DNA from: Chloroflexota bacterium
Lineage (GTDB): Bacteria; Chloroflexota; Anaerolineae; UBA4142
Reading direction: 5' to 3'
DNA: 64,000 nucleotides
Assembly: GCA_016208315.1 (NCBI GenBank)
Contig: JACQYF010000020.1
Location: 1-64,000, forward strand
The translations under genes and the position numbers were made by a program. Below, piece after piece: positions 24,102 to 33,669 of this stretch (the first letter of the stretch is position 1; each line of letters begins with the position of its first letter). The notes below the pieces were generated by a model that saw only the letters and a program-made list of their open reading frames with translations, was not told the DNA's origin and searched no databases.

Positions 24102-24728
24102 TTATCCCGTCCCAAACTGCCTATCGCCCGCGTCACCCAAGCCGGGGACGATGTAGGCGTTCTCGTTCAGGTGCTCGTCAATCGCGGCGAGATAGATTTC
24201 CACATCGGGATGCGCCTCCTGCAAGCGCCGGATGCCTTCCGGCGCGGCGATGATGCCGATGTACTTGATGTGCTTGGCGCCCCAATCCTTTAGAATCTGC
24301 GCGGTCGCGGTCGCCGAACCACCGGTCGCCAGCATCGGATCGAGAATCAGGCAGACATCCACGGTCGGCGCAACGGGCAGGCGATTGTAATACTGGATCG
24401 GCTCCAGCGTCTTGTGATCGCGATAGAGACCGATGTGCCAAACTTCCGCCGAGGGCATCATCTCCCAAAAGCCCTCGACCATCCCCAACCCCGCGCGCAG
24501 CACGGGCACTAGACCGATGATTTCTTGCAGATCATACCCTTTCGCTTGAGCGAGCGGCGTGGTGACCGTGATCTCTTTCAATTCCAAGTCAGCCGTCGCT
24601 TCGTACGCCAGCAAAATCGCGACCTCGCGAATCAGTTCGCGGAACTTTTTCGGCTCGGTCTTGGCATCGCGCATCATCGTCACTTTGTGGCGGATGAGCG
24701 GATGATTGGAGACGTGGACTGTGGACAT
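24102..24728 (-). CDS. upp: Uracil phosphoribosyltransferase
   Basis: The protein has 208 residues from the ATG at 24728, with AGGAG five bases upstream. V-H-V-S-N-H-P-L-I-R-H-K-V-T, V-P-V-L-R-A-G-L-G-M and the PRPP loop L-I-L-D-P-M-L-A-T-G-G-S-A are characteristic, ending with P-G-L-G-D-A-G-D-R-Q-F-G-T. It salvages uracil to UMP. It starts 7 bases after the gyrA stop and belongs to the same minus-strand operon. Confidence 0.96.
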   Translation of the reverse strand: MSTVHVSNHPLIRHKVTMMRDAKTEPKKFRELIREVAILLAYEATADLELKEITVTTPLAQAKGYDLQEIIGLVPVLRAGLGMVEGFWEMMPSAEVWHIGLYRDHKTLEPIQYYNRLPVAPTVDVCLILDPMLATGGSATATAQILKDWGAKHIKYIGIIAAPEGIRRLQEAHPDVEIYLAAIDEHLNENAYIVPGLGDAGDRQFGTG

Positions 24729-24735
24729 GGCGCTC

Positions 24736-27197
24736 CTATTGCTTTTTCCCATTCGATTTGGCTTCCAAGCGAGCGATAGACGCCACCGCGTCGCCTTCTT
24801 TCAAGTTCATCACGGGCGATTCCTTCGACGTGCGGCGCGCTTTCGGCAAGTTCGCTACGCGGGCGCGCAGGACGTGGCCGTTGGTCGAGATGATCGTTAC
24901 GTCGTCGTCCTCGGCGACCACGCGCGCCGCGGCGATCACACCCGCACGCGCGACATCGCGGCCGAGGGTGGCGACGCCCTTGGTGTAGCGCCCTTGCACG
25001 GCGTACTCTTTCACGGGTGTTCGCTTGCCAAACCCTTTTGCCGTAACGACGAGCAAAAAGCCATCCGGCTGCACGGCATCCATCGAACCATCGAAGCGAC
25101 CTTGTCGCCCTCGTTCAATTTGATGCCGTAAACTCCGCCCGCGACGCGGCCCTGCACTGGCACATCCTCTTCCTTGAACCGCAGCGCCTGCCCTTGCTCC
25201 GTCGCAAACATCAACTCGCCGTCGCCGTGCGTCAGCCGCGCCCAGCCAAGCTCGTCGCCCTCGTTCAAGTTCAGCGCGGCGACGCCGCTCGCGCGGATGC
25301 CGTCGAATTCCGCGAGCGGGGTGCGCTTGATGCGGCCGCCCGCGGTCGCCATCGTCAGAAATTCAGCCGCGGAGAAATCGGGCACGGCCACGGCCGAAGT
25401 GACGCGTTCGTTTGCTTCGAACGACAGGAAATTGTTAAGCGGCAGTCCCCTTGGCTGGCGTTCGACATCCGGCACTTGATGCGCCCGCAGTGGATAGACC
25501 TTGCCGCAGTTCGTAAAGAAAAGGAGTGTATCGCGCGAGTTGGCGGGGAAGAGATATTGCACGGCGTCTTCTTCGCGCGTCTGCACGCTCTTGGAGCCGG
25601 TCGCCGTCCGCCGCACCGAGGTCAGCGGCACGCGGCTGATGTAGCCGCGCTGTGTGACCGAAATCAGCACTGCTTGCTCCTGCACCAAGTCCTCTTCCTT
25701 GAACTCGGTCGTCTCCTCACCGCCTTCCGAGATGTGCGTCCGCCGTGTATCGCCAAAACGCTTTTTCAGGTCGGCAAGCTCTTCCTGAATGACGCCCAGA
25801 ATCTTTTTCGGATGCTTGAGCAGGTCTTCGAGGTATTTGATCGCCTTGCGAACCTCGGCCAGTTCGTCCTCGATTTTCTTGCGTTCCAATGCGGCGAGGC
25901 GGCGCAGTTGCATATCGAGAATCGCTTGCGCCTGAATATCGTCGAGCTTGAAGCGTTTCATCAAGCGCTCTTTCGCCGTCTCGGCGTCGGGCGATTGGCG
26001 GATCGTCTTGATGACCTCGTCCAAATAATCGAGCGCGATTTTCAAACCTTCGAGGATGTGCGCCCGCGCTTTGGCCTTTTCCAGATCGTACTGCGTGCGC
26101 CGCGTGATGACGATTTGCCGATGCTGGACGTAGAGTTGCAGCATCTTTTTGAGCGAGAGCACGCGCGGCTCGCCTTCGACGAGCGCGAGCATGTTGACGG
26201 TAAAGCCGGATTGCAGCGGCGTGTATTTCAAGAGTTGGTTGATGACGGGCTTGGCATCGGCGCCGCGTTTCAACTCGATGACGATGCTCATGCCTTGGCG
26301 GTCGGACTCGTCGCGCAAGTCGCCAATATCCTCGATGCGCCGGTCGCGCACGAGGTCGGCGATACGTTCGATGAGCGCGGACTTGTTCACCTGGTACGGC
26401 AATTCGGTAATGACGATGCGCGCCCGCCCGCCGCCCGCCTCTTCCGTGTGCAGCTTGCCGCGCACGACGATGCGCCCTTTCCCGGTCGCGTACGCCTCTT
26501 TGATACCGTCGGAGCCGAGAATGATGCCCGCGGTTGGAAAATCGGGACCGCTGATGAACCGCATGAGGTCTTCCACGTCTACATCGTCAATCTTGTCCCA
26601 GCGGTCAATCAAATAGTGAGTGGCGTCAATCACCTCATTGAGGTTGTGCGGCGGGATATTGGTCGCCATGCCGACCGCGATGCCCGCCGTGCCATTGAGC
26701 AAGAGGTTCGGCACTTTGGCCGGCAGCACCGTTGGCTCTTGCATTGTGCCGTCAAAGTTCTCTTTGAAATCCACGGTATTGCGGTCAATATCCAGCAGCA
26801 TCTCTTCGGCGATTTCGGAGAGGCGCGCTTCAGTGTATCTCATCGCGGCCGCGGGATCGTCGTCAATACTCCCAAAGTTCCCTTGCCCATCAATGAGCGG
26901 ATAGCGCATCGTAAAATCTTGCGCCATGCGGACGAGCGTATCGTAGACCGCTTGATCGCCGTGCGGGTGATAGCGGCCCAGAACGTCGCCGACGATACGC
27001 GCGCACTTCTTGTACGCGGTATTGTACCGCAAGCCCATCTCGCCCATCGCGTACAGGATGCGCCGCTGCACCGGCTTGAGTCCATCGCGCACATCCGGCA
27101 GCGCGCGCGCAGTAATCACGCTCATCGCGTAGTCCAAGTACGCGCTCTTCATTTCCTGTTCGATTTCAACTAGTTTGACGGTGCCGATTTCAACCAA
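24736..27197 (-). CDS. gyrA: DNA gyrase/topoisomerase IV subunit A, frameshifted near the C-terminus
   Basis: Type II topoisomerase A subunit. The TTG at 27197, six or more bases after GGAGGAAGGG, gives [20 protein letters not shown], a standard GyrA N-terminus. [48 protein letters not shown] and the catalytic Tyr in A-M-R-Y-T-E-A-R are present. The beta-pinwheel domain begins near residue 500. At 25080-25085 the frame breaks: G-D-K-V-A-S-M-V-R continues only in another frame as [16 protein letters not shown] to a stop at 24736. One missing base explains it. The GyrA-box Q-x-R-G-G-K-G is not seen; a T-A-T-G-S-K stretch takes its place, so a ParC-like role is possible. Confidence 0.88.
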
Positions 27198-27272
27198 GTC
27201 CCTTCCTCCGCATACGCTACACTGTGTGCCTATTATATCCAATTCCGAACAAAAATGCTATTCGCGCGGCAG

Positions 27273-27301
27273 AAAAACACCCCCTTCGACGAAAGGGGGT
27301 G
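27273..27301 (-). terminator. Rho-independent terminator, minus strand
   Basis: Read on the minus strand, CACCCCCTTTCG...GAAGGGGGTG is followed by TTTTTCT. It ends transcripts from the membrane-protein gene at 27316, so gyrA downstream needs its own promoter. A TATAAT at 27232-27237 (minus) is the candidate -10. Confidence 0.8.
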
Positions 27302-27315
27302 CTGTCGAATCATGC

Positions 27316-28317
27316 TCACGTCGCTCGCGGCGCGCTGTCTCTTTGCGTCAGCTTTCGCAACAGATCGAACCAGAAGGGCGCGCCTTGCGCGCCGGCAAGG
27401 CCCGTGACGATCCAGCCGATCAATTTGAGCAGCAACGCGCGCAAATAGGAGAAATCGGCCGGAGGGGTGGCCCAGTCTTTGGGCGTAAAGCGCAACCAGG
27501 GCGCATCGGGGATGCGATCCATCTGCCAACCAATGGGCAGGTCCAATTGATTCAGGACGCGTTGCGCTTCATCGGGTTGGCCGCTGCGTTCGAATTCCCC
27601 AGCCGCGGCGGCGACGGCGGCGCGCAGTGTGGGATCGCGCCACAAGTTGGATGTGATCGCGATGGCGTCTACGTTCATCACCACGCTGACGCTTAGCCCG
27701 ATGATGAGCGCCAAGTGCCACATGTTGCGCCGGTAGCTCTCCGACACGCGGTCCATCGCACCGTTGAACCAATCTTCGACATTCTTGCGCGCGGTATCAA
27801 TTTCGTCGTTCTTCGCGGTGAGGAGGGCCAGCAATGAGGTTTTCAATCGCGAGTCCGGAATGCGGGCTACGGCGTCGTGGAGGTCCGTGACGGTGGTCTT
27901 GCCGGAAGAGCCGGGGACGAACGTGTTGAACAACGCCAGGACAAACGTGCGCGACGGGATGCTGATGGGCTTGCCTTCGCGCAAATCAACTCCCAAACGT
28001 TGTTTCAGGGCAACTTGAACGGACGAGAAGAGTCCGCCCAGTTGCTTGAGGATGGGCAAAGCGCCAAGCCATTGTCTAAGCGCCGACGGCTCCGGCACGG
28101 TGGGGACCAGCGCCTCGATCAGCGGATTCTGGTATAACAGCCCCAGCTTGGTCACGTCGCCGTGAAAAACGAGATCGCGGATGCCCTTTTCCAATTCGTC
28201 GGCGCGCCATTTGAGCGCCTCGGAGATCTTGTTGCCGATCTGCGAACAGATCAGACTCACGAGCAGGAAAACGAAAACGATGCCGATTGCAACTTCGAGG
28301 ACGGCAGAGCCAAACAT
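27316..28317 (-). CDS. Membrane protein of unknown function next to an AAA+ ATPase
   Basis: The protein has 333 residues, with GGAG before the ATG. There is one N-terminal membrane segment (VLEVAIGIVFVFLLVSLICSQ, about 6-26), a ~170-residue soluble part with helices (ALKWRADELEKGIRDLVF...), then a membrane segment around 208-230 (MWHLALIIGLSVSVVMNVDAI) and another near 295-315. The family is familiar as a conserved hypothetical protein in several phyla, but I cannot name it. It follows the AAA+ gene and is closed by a strong terminator, so the two probably form one unit. Confidence 0.6.
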   Translation of the reverse strand: MFGSAVLEVAIGIVFVFLLVSLICSQIGNKISEALKWRADELEKGIRDLVFHGDVTKLGLLYQNPLIEALVPTVPEPSALRQWLGALPILKQLGGLFSSVQVALKQRLGVDLREGKPISIPSRTFVLALFNTFVPGSSGKTTVTDLHDAVARIPDSRLKTSLLALLTAKNDEIDTARKNVEDWFNGAMDRVSESYRRNMWHLALIIGLSVSVVMNVDAIAITSNLWRDPTLRAAVAAAAGEFERSGQPDEAQRVLNQLDLPIGWQMDRIPDAPWLRFTPKDWATPPADFSYLRALLLKLIGWIVTGLAGAQGAPFWFDLLRKLTQRDSAPRAT

Positions 28318-28340
28318 CGCGTTCTCCTTGCGTGCCTATT

Positions 28341-28385
28341 GCTCAGCCAGTCATTCTTCGCTGCGTTCAGAATGACTGGCTGAGC
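28341..28385. repeat. Perfect 17-bp palindrome
   Basis: GCTCAGCCAGTCATTCT (28341-28357) is the exact complement of 28369-28385. It lies between the AAA+ gene and the membrane-protein gene. There is no T-run on either side. Confidence 0.85.
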
Positions 28386-28387
28386 GC

Positions 28388-29692
28388 CTATCCTTTCATC
28401 AGGAAATACGACTGGCACGCGGCGTCGAGCAGTTCTTTGGACATCGTGGGCGGCACGCTGCGATACCGCGCAATATCCACCAATTCGTCGAGGATGTCGC
28501 GCGGGTGGACGGCGCGCGGCTTGCGCTTGGGCTTGACGTAGTACTCCATCACGATATGGCGCAAACCCTCTTCGGAATACGGCACGCCGCGCTTCTCCGC
28601 CACGCGTTTGAAAATCTCCCGATAGTCGTCCCACGAAGGATCGTTCACTTGGATCTTGTACCGAATGCGGCGCAGGAACGCTTCGTCCACTAATTCGTCG
28701 GGGTTGAGGTTCGTCGAGAAAACAATGAGCGCGTCAAAGGGCACGTCAATTTTGCGACCCGTCGCCAGCGTCAAAAAGTCCACGCGCTTTTCCAGCGGCA
28801 CGATCCAGCGATTCAAGAGATCGCGCGGCCGCACTTGCTGCCGGCCAAAGTCGTCAATGAGAAACACCCCGCCGTTCGCTTTCATCTGGTACGGCGCTTC
28901 GTAAAACTTGTTGGTCGTATCGTAGACGAGGTCGAGACTCTCGAGCATCAACTCGCCGCCGACCGTGATCATCGGGCGATGGATCAGAATCCACCGCCGG
29001 TCGTAGCGCTCGCCTTTGCGCAAGCCGGGAATCGCGCTGTCACTGCTCTCCTTGTCCGAGACCGGGTGATGGTGGAGCGAATCGAACATTTTGATAATGT
29101 GCCCATCGGCCGCGACCGCGTAGGGAATAAAGATCGCGCCGGGGAGCATCGCGCCGATGCCTTCGGCGATGGCCGTCTTGCCGTTGCCGGGATGCCCGAA
29201 CAGGAAAATGGATTTGCCCGAATTGATCGCCGGGCCAAGTTGGTCGTAGACCGCTTCGCCCAGGATGAGGTGCGACAGCCCGCGCTGCATCATTTCACGC
29301 GTGACGATTTGGCCGTTCATGGATTGGGCCAGGGCCGAGCGGTTGTACACTTCGAGCGGCACGGGCGCGGGGCCGGCGTACTGCGACTGGTTCAGCAACT
29401 CGCGCGTTCGGGCGCGCCCTTCGTCCGCGATCACGTATTGATACGACGATTCGCCCAGCCCGCCCGATCCCTTGACCTCGGTCAAATGCTCGCGGCGCAA
29501 ATAGTCGAGCGCGCGATCCACGATGTTGGCAAACGGCAGCTTGACCGCGTCCGCGATTTCGTGGCCCATCATAAAACCGCGCGCGTACATCACCTTGAGC
29601 ACGAGATCGGAGATGAACGCGAGGTTCAGGCCACTCTCCTCGATCGAGTGCGGTTCCGATGGGACGAAACGAGGCAGGGAAGGTGACTGCAT
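28388..29692 (-). CDS. AAA+ ATPase with N-terminal winged helix
   Basis: The protein has 434 residues from the ATG at 29692 (GGAG upstream). Residues 18-85 (NLAFISDLVLKVMYARGFMM...ADAVKLPFANIVDRALDYL) look like a winged helix. Next comes a MoxR-like AAA+ core with Walker A GHPGNGKT (about 172) and Walker B V-F-L-I-D-D-F-G (about 280). The sensor region V-F-S-T-N-L-N-P (about 325) and arginine fingers R-R-I-R follow. The family is seen in cyanobacteria and Chloroflexota without known substrate. Its neighbours clpX-clpP upstream suggest protein quality control, while the membrane protein downstream suggests a membrane-linked task; both are inferences. Confidence 0.75.
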   Translation of the reverse strand: MQSPSLPRFVPSEPHSIEESGLNLAFISDLVLKVMYARGFMMGHEIADAVKLPFANIVDRALDYLRREHLTEVKGSGGLGESSYQYVIADEGRARTRELLNQSQYAGPAPVPLEVYNRSALAQSMNGQIVTREMMQRGLSHLILGEAVYDQLGPAINSGKSIFLFGHPGNGKTAIAEGIGAMLPGAIFIPYAVAADGHIIKMFDSLHHHPVSDKESSDSAIPGLRKGERYDRRWILIHRPMITVGGELMLESLDLVYDTTNKFYEAPYQMKANGGVFLIDDFGRQQVRPRDLLNRWIVPLEKRVDFLTLATGRKIDVPFDALIVFSTNLNPDELVDEAFLRRIRYKIQVNDPSWDDYREIFKRVAEKRGVPYSEEGLRHIVMEYYVKPKRKPRAVHPRDILDELVDIARYRSVPPTMSKELLDAACQSYFLMKG

Positions 29693-29792
29693 GCCGAGAA
29701 CTCCGAAAGTGTGGATTGCCGAAATGCTAACGAAAAGAGGAAAGGGGCAGCCATCGCCATCTTTCCTCACGCATGAACAAATCGTCTGGGCG

Positions 29793-31073
29793 CTATGCCG
29801 TCTGTTCTTCTTGCCAATCTACAGGCAGTTCCGCTTGTGTGAGCAAAATCGGCTTTTTCTTATTCCGGATCGTGTCGCCGTTGATCACGCATTTGCGCAC
29901 GTCACGCCGCGAAGGGATCTCGTACATCACGTCCAGCAAGACTTCTTCGATGATCGTCCGCAGCCCGCGCGCCCCGGTTTTGTATTGCAGCGCGTGCTCG
30001 GCGGCCGCCTGCATCGCATCGTCGGTAAAGCTTAGCTCGACGCGATCGAGCGCGAAAAGTTTTTGGTATTGCTTGATGATCGAATTCTTTGGCTCGCTCA
30101 ATATCTTGACGAGCATCTCTTTGTCGAGCGGGTCCACGCTGACGACGACGGGCATCCGGCCCACAAACTCGGGGATCAAGCCGAATTGCAGCAGATCGTC
30201 GTGCGTGCAGAGCCGCAGCAATTCTGTCGGCGAAAGGTCTAACGCGCTCCGTTCGCGCTCGCCCTTGAAGCCCATTGAACGCCGGTCCGCGGCGCGCTGC
30301 GCGATAATCTTGTCCAGCCCTTCGAACGCGCCGCCGCAGATGAATAGGATGTTGCCGGTATTCAGGCGCAGGTACTCTTCGTGCGGATGCTTGCGCCCGG
30401 CTTTCGGCGGCACATTCGCGATCGTGCCTTCGATGATCTTTAGGAGCGCCTGCTGGACCCCTTCGCCGGACACGTCGCGCGTGATCGAGGGATTGTCGCC
30501 GCTCTTGCGCGCGATCTTGTCAATTTCGTCAATGTAGATGATGCCGCGCTGGGCGCGTGGGATGTCGAAATTCGCGCTCTGGATAAGCGCGAGCAGAATG
30601 TTTTCCACGTCCTCGCCGACGTAGCCCGCTTCGGTGAGCGAGGTCGCATCGGCAATCGAAAAGGGCACGTCGAGGATTTTTGCCAGCGTCTGCGCGAGGA
30701 GCGTCTTGCCGCAGCCGGTCGGGCCGATCAGCAGGATGTTCGACTTGCCGAGTTCGACCTCGTCAGTGGGCGCGCGGTTTTGGATGCGCTTGTAGTGATT
30801 GTAGACCGCGACGGAGAGGACTTTTTTGGCGCGCTCCTGTCCGACGACGTATTGGTTCAGCCGCTTGTAGATTTCCTTGGGCGGCAGACTTTCAATCGAG
30901 AGGGGCGCGCCCCCCGGCGTGCCTGCTTCCTGTTCGAGAATCTCGCGGCACAACTCAACGCACTCGTCGCAAATGTAAACCTGGTCGGGCCCCGCGATTA
31001 AGCGGTTGACCTGTTCCTGGCTGCGATTGCAGAACGAGCACATTTCCTCGCCGTGGCGGGTGAGGGACGGCAT
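29793..31073 (-). CDS. clpX: ATP-dependent protease ATPase subunit ClpX
   Basis: The protein has 426 residues from the ATG at 31073 (GGAG 6 bases upstream; an earlier GTG lies in a palindrome). The N-terminal C4 zinc domain is C-S-F-C...C-D-E-C. Walker A is GPTGCGKT (about 120), and Walker B/sensor segments are I-I-Y-I-D-E-I-D-K and I-L-F-I-C-G-G-A-F. The pore loop G-Y-V-G-E-D-V-E and the C-terminal Y-K-T-G-A-R-G-L-R are as in ClpX. It unfolds substrates and feeds them to ClpP. The order tig-clpP-clpX is the common bacterial arrangement. Confidence 0.97.
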   Translation of the reverse strand: MPSLTRHGEEMCSFCNRSQEQVNRLIAGPDQVYICDECVELCREILEQEAGTPGGAPLSIESLPPKEIYKRLNQYVVGQERAKKVLSVAVYNHYKRIQNRAPTDEVELGKSNILLIGPTGCGKTLLAQTLAKILDVPFSIADATSLTEAGYVGEDVENILLALIQSANFDIPRAQRGIIYIDEIDKIARKSGDNPSITRDVSGEGVQQALLKIIEGTIANVPPKAGRKHPHEEYLRLNTGNILFICGGAFEGLDKIIAQRAADRRSMGFKGERERSALDLSPTELLRLCTHDDLLQFGLIPEFVGRMPVVVSVDPLDKEMLVKILSEPKNSIIKQYQKLFALDRVELSFTDDAMQAAAEHALQYKTGARGLRTIIEEVLLDVMYEIPSRRDVRKCVINGDTIRNKKKPILLTQAELPVDWQEEQTA

Positions 31074-31086
31074 GCGGGTCTCCAGA

Positions 31087-31129
31087 CAGACCACGTAGGG
31101 GCGGGGTGACCCCGCCCCTACGTGGTCTG
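31087..31129. repeat. Perfect 21-bp GTAGGGGC palindrome between clpP and clpX
   Basis: CAGACCACGTAGGGGCGGGGT (31087-31107), a single G, then the exact reverse complement (31109-31129). It fills the clpP-clpX spacer and could affect relative expression, but there is no U-run. Confidence 0.9.
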
Positions 31130-31136
31130 GCGTGAT

Positions 31137-31760
31137 CTACTTTTTCTCTTCCTGCAGTTTGGCGCTGAGCAAAACTTCGTCAATCAAGCCATATTCGACG
31201 GCTTCGGGCGCGTCCATGTAATAGTTGCGGTCGGTGTCGTGGATGATGCGGTCAATGGGCTGCCCGGTGTTTTTGGAGAGGATTTCGTTCAGCCGGCCGC
31301 GCTCGCGCATGATGCGCCGCGCTTCGATCTCGATGTCTACGGCCTGTCCCTGCGCGCCGCCCCACGGCTGGTGGATGTGGATCGTCGAGTTGGGCAGCGC
31401 ATAGCGGCGGCCTTTCGCGCCCGCGGAAAGCAGCACCGTGCCCATGCTCGCCGCCAAGCCCACGCAAATGGTCGAAACGGGCGCGCTCACGATTTGCATC
31501 GTATCGTAGATCGCCAAGCCCGCGGTGATCGAGCCGCCGGGGCAGTTGATGTACAGCCGAATCTCTTTCTCGGAATCCTCGCGATCGAGCACCAACATCT
31601 GCGCCACGATCAAGTTGGCGACGTGGTCGTCAATCGGCGTGCCGAGGAAGACGATGCGCTCTTTCAACAACAGCGAAAAAATATCATAGACGCGTTCGCC
31701 GCGTCCGGTGTTCTCCACCACCATGGGGATGACGTTGAGCGGGTGGGTGATGTTGTTCAT
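31137..31760 (-). CDS. clpP: ATP-dependent Clp protease proteolytic subunit
   Basis: The protein has 207 residues from the ATG at 31760, GGAGG 6 bases upstream. The catalytic Ser lies in G-L-A-A-S-M-G-T (about 110), His in [10 protein letters not shown] (about 135) and Asp in D-T-D-R-N-Y-Y-M (about 184). [11 protein letters not shown] is the oxyanion strand. It forms the tetradecameric chamber used by ClpX. Its spacer with tig carries ACGATTT tandem repeats. Confidence 0.97.
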   Translation of the reverse strand: MNNITHPLNVIPMVVENTGRGERVYDIFSLLLKERIVFLGTPIDDHVANLIVAQMLVLDREDSEKEIRLYINCPGGSITAGLAIYDTMQIVSAPVSTICVGLAASMGTVLLSAGAKGRRYALPNSTIHIHQPWGGAQGQAVDIEIEARRIMRERGRLNEILSKNTGQPIDRIIHDTDRNYYMDAPEAVEYGLIDEVLLSAKLQEEKK

Positions 31761-31769
31761 TGATGCCTC

Positions 31770-31798
31770 CATAAATTACGATTTACGATTTACGATTT
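31770..31798. repeat. Tandem 7-bp ACGATTT repeat
   Basis: ATTACGATTTACGATTTACGATTT between tig and clpP, in one orientation. A similar short run lies at 48791-48811. Confidence 0.7.
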
Positions 31799-31820
31799 GG
31801 GGACTATCATAAATTGCAAA

Positions 31821-33305
31821 TCACTTTTCTTGTCCGGGGACGATTGGGCGATCCAATCCGCGCGGCCAATCTTCGGGCCGCACATGGCCGGGGTCGGTAA
31901 TCAAGCCGCCTGCCGGGGGCGCTGTGCCCCGCTTGGCCGCTTCGGCCGCTTCCAGGGCGCGTAGTTCTTCGCGCACCATTTCCGGCGTGACGATGGTGCC
32001 GCGTGTTGGCTCGCCCTTGGCGATCGCGACCATACGCTCGACGGCTTTGCCCATCTTGATGCTAAACTCGATATCGCGCCGCGAGGACGAAGTCGCAAGC
32101 GAGCGGCGAACCTGATCCGCGCGCTCGCCCGCCCGCGCGGCCTCCTGCGCGCGCCGGTCAATCTCGATATCCACTTCTTTGCCGGATGCCTCGATGTTTT
32201 CCGCTTCGACCAATTGGAGGATGACCAGCAGACGCCGCAGGCGCATTTCGGCGCGTGGGCGTTGTTCCTCACGGTACTGGTCCGCCGTCTTGCCCGAAAG
32301 CTCCAAATACTTGGGCCAGGTCAAGCCCAAACGCTCTGCGACCTGTTGCGAACGCTTGGTTTCCTGATCAATCTCATCGTCGAGCATCGAAGCCGGATGG
32401 GCGATTTGCGCTTGCGCGACGACGGCGTCAATCACCTGATCCGTAAAGCGGTTGTCTTCCTCGATTTGCTTCCGCGCGGCGAGATTGTTGCGAACGTAAC
32501 CCTTAAGCTGGTCAAGCGACTCGTACTGGCTGACGGCCTTCGCCAATTCGTCGTCAATGGGCGGCAAATGCGGCTCTTTGATGTCCGTGATGTTCACCGT
32601 ATACGTGGCCGTCTTGCCCGCGAGGTTTGGGTTGAGCGGACGAACTTCGTCCGACTCATCCGCGGGATAAACGTACGTGATCGTCCGCGGCTCGTTGACA
32701 TTCATGCCGACCAGTTGCTCGAGCCATGGAAAGACCGGCTTGTCGGATTCCAGCCGGATTTGCAATCCTTTGTTATCATTCGTCGGCTGGCCTTCAATTC
32801 CGCCATTCATGTCCGCCGTCACGAGGTCGCCCATCTGCGCGGGCCGCGTCACCGGGACCATCTGCCCCTGATCCATCTGGAGCCGGTCGAGGGCCTCTTT
32901 TACCTCGTCATCCGAAACTACGATCGGCGCGGGGCGCAGTTGAATGGAACGATAATCGCCGAGCGTGACGACCGGGCGCGTGGGGATGGTGAACTTGAGA
33001 ATCAGCGGCTCTTTCTGCGGCACGTCGAGCTTGCCGGCATCGTAGACGTCAATGTTTTCGTCTTTGATGACTTGCCTGTAAACGCTTTGCGCGAGTTCCT
33101 CGATGGCCTCATCGCGCAGGAGGTCTTTGCCTACCGCGCGCTCGACGACCGCGTACGGCGCTTTGCCGGGACGAAAGCCGGGCATCGGACGCACGCGGGA
33201 GACTCGCTGCGCGGCGGATTTCATCGCGGTCTGTAGTTGCTCGTCGTCCACTTCTACGGTGACAATCGCATTACAATCGGCAGTGCGTTCGGTTGTGACC
33301 TTCAC
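31821..33305 (-). CDS. tig: Trigger factor (ribosome-associated chaperone)
   Basis: The protein has 494 residues. The N-terminal ribosome-binding domain has the signature G-F-R-P-G-K-A-P (about 43-50). A degenerate FKBP-type domain follows at about 160-245 and a helical C-terminal chaperone domain after that. It is somewhat longer than E. coli trigger factor (432) owing to an acidic/Pro-rich tail (TAPPAGGLITDPGHVRPEDW). It folds nascent chains at the exit tunnel. It is first in the tig-clpP-clpX operon. Confidence 0.95.
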   Translation of the reverse strand: MKVTTERTADCNAIVTVEVDDEQLQTAMKSAAQRVSRVRPMPGFRPGKAPYAVVERAVGKDLLRDEAIEELAQSVYRQVIKDENIDVYDAGKLDVPQKEPLILKFTIPTRPVVTLGDYRSIQLRPAPIVVSDDEVKEALDRLQMDQGQMVPVTRPAQMGDLVTADMNGGIEGQPTNDNKGLQIRLESDKPVFPWLEQLVGMNVNEPRTITYVYPADESDEVRPLNPNLAGKTATYTVNITDIKEPHLPPIDDELAKAVSQYESLDQLKGYVRNNLAARKQIEEDNRFTDQVIDAVVAQAQIAHPASMLDDEIDQETKRSQQVAERLGLTWPKYLELSGKTADQYREEQRPRAEMRLRRLLVILQLVEAENIEASGKEVDIEIDRRAQEAARAGERADQVRRSLATSSSRRDIEFSIKMGKAVERMVAIAKGEPTRGTIVTPEMVREELRALEAAEAAKRGTAPPAGGLITDPGHVRPEDWPRGLDRPIVPGQEK

Positions 33306-33339
33306 TCTTCTATGATTCCTTTTCCAGTATGCGGCAATC

Positions 33340-33397
33340 GGTAATTAGTAACTAGTAATCCGGGACTGATTACTGTTTACTGTTTACTGATTACTGT
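33340..33397. repeat. Tandem/inverted 7-bp GTTTACT repeat
   Basis: GTAATTAGTAACTAGTAATC faces GATTACTGTTTACTGTTTACTGATTACT. It lies between tRNA-Leu and tig. Confidence 0.75.
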
Positions 33398-33403
33398 CTC
33401 TCA

Positions 33404-33487
33404 TGGGGAAGGAGGGACTCGAACCCTCACGGGTATTAGCCCACATGGTCCTAAGCCATGCTCGTCTGCCAATTCCGACACTCCCCC
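33404..33487 (-). tRNA. tRNA-Leu (UAG anticodon)
   Basis: The minus strand folds as a class II tRNA: acceptor GGGGGAG/CTTCCCC, anticodon stem CATGG/CCATG with loop CTTAGGA (anticodon TAG), variable arm GGG-CTAATA-CCC, T arm GAGGG-TTCGAGT-CCCTC and discriminator A. The 3' CCA is not encoded; ATGAGAG follows. The length is 84 bases. Confidence 0.95.
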
Positions 33488-33669
33488 GGAAGCGGCTGTC
33501 ATTTTACCATCAATGCGCGCTTTTGGCAATCTACGCGCTCCAGCAACTCTGTTACGTTGTCAATTCAGCTTCGTTATATCGCGTAGTGAATTCGAACGGA
33601 AAGAATTTCGCGCGCCCACCTATCGCGTAGAGACGGATTGGGCGCGGGCGTTCAAATGGAAGGAGTAAT

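Noticed and set aside
25075-25090. Programmed ribosomal frameshift in gyrA
   Set aside because: No slippery heptamer, internal Shine-Dalgarno or downstream pseudoknot is evident; a base-call error or mutation is simpler.
25194-27173. A 659-codon open frame on the + strand opposite gyrA
   Set aside because: It is the antisense of a certain gene, has no recognisable motif and an odd composition rich in Arg, His and Val. Such frames are expected opposite GC-rich coding sequence.
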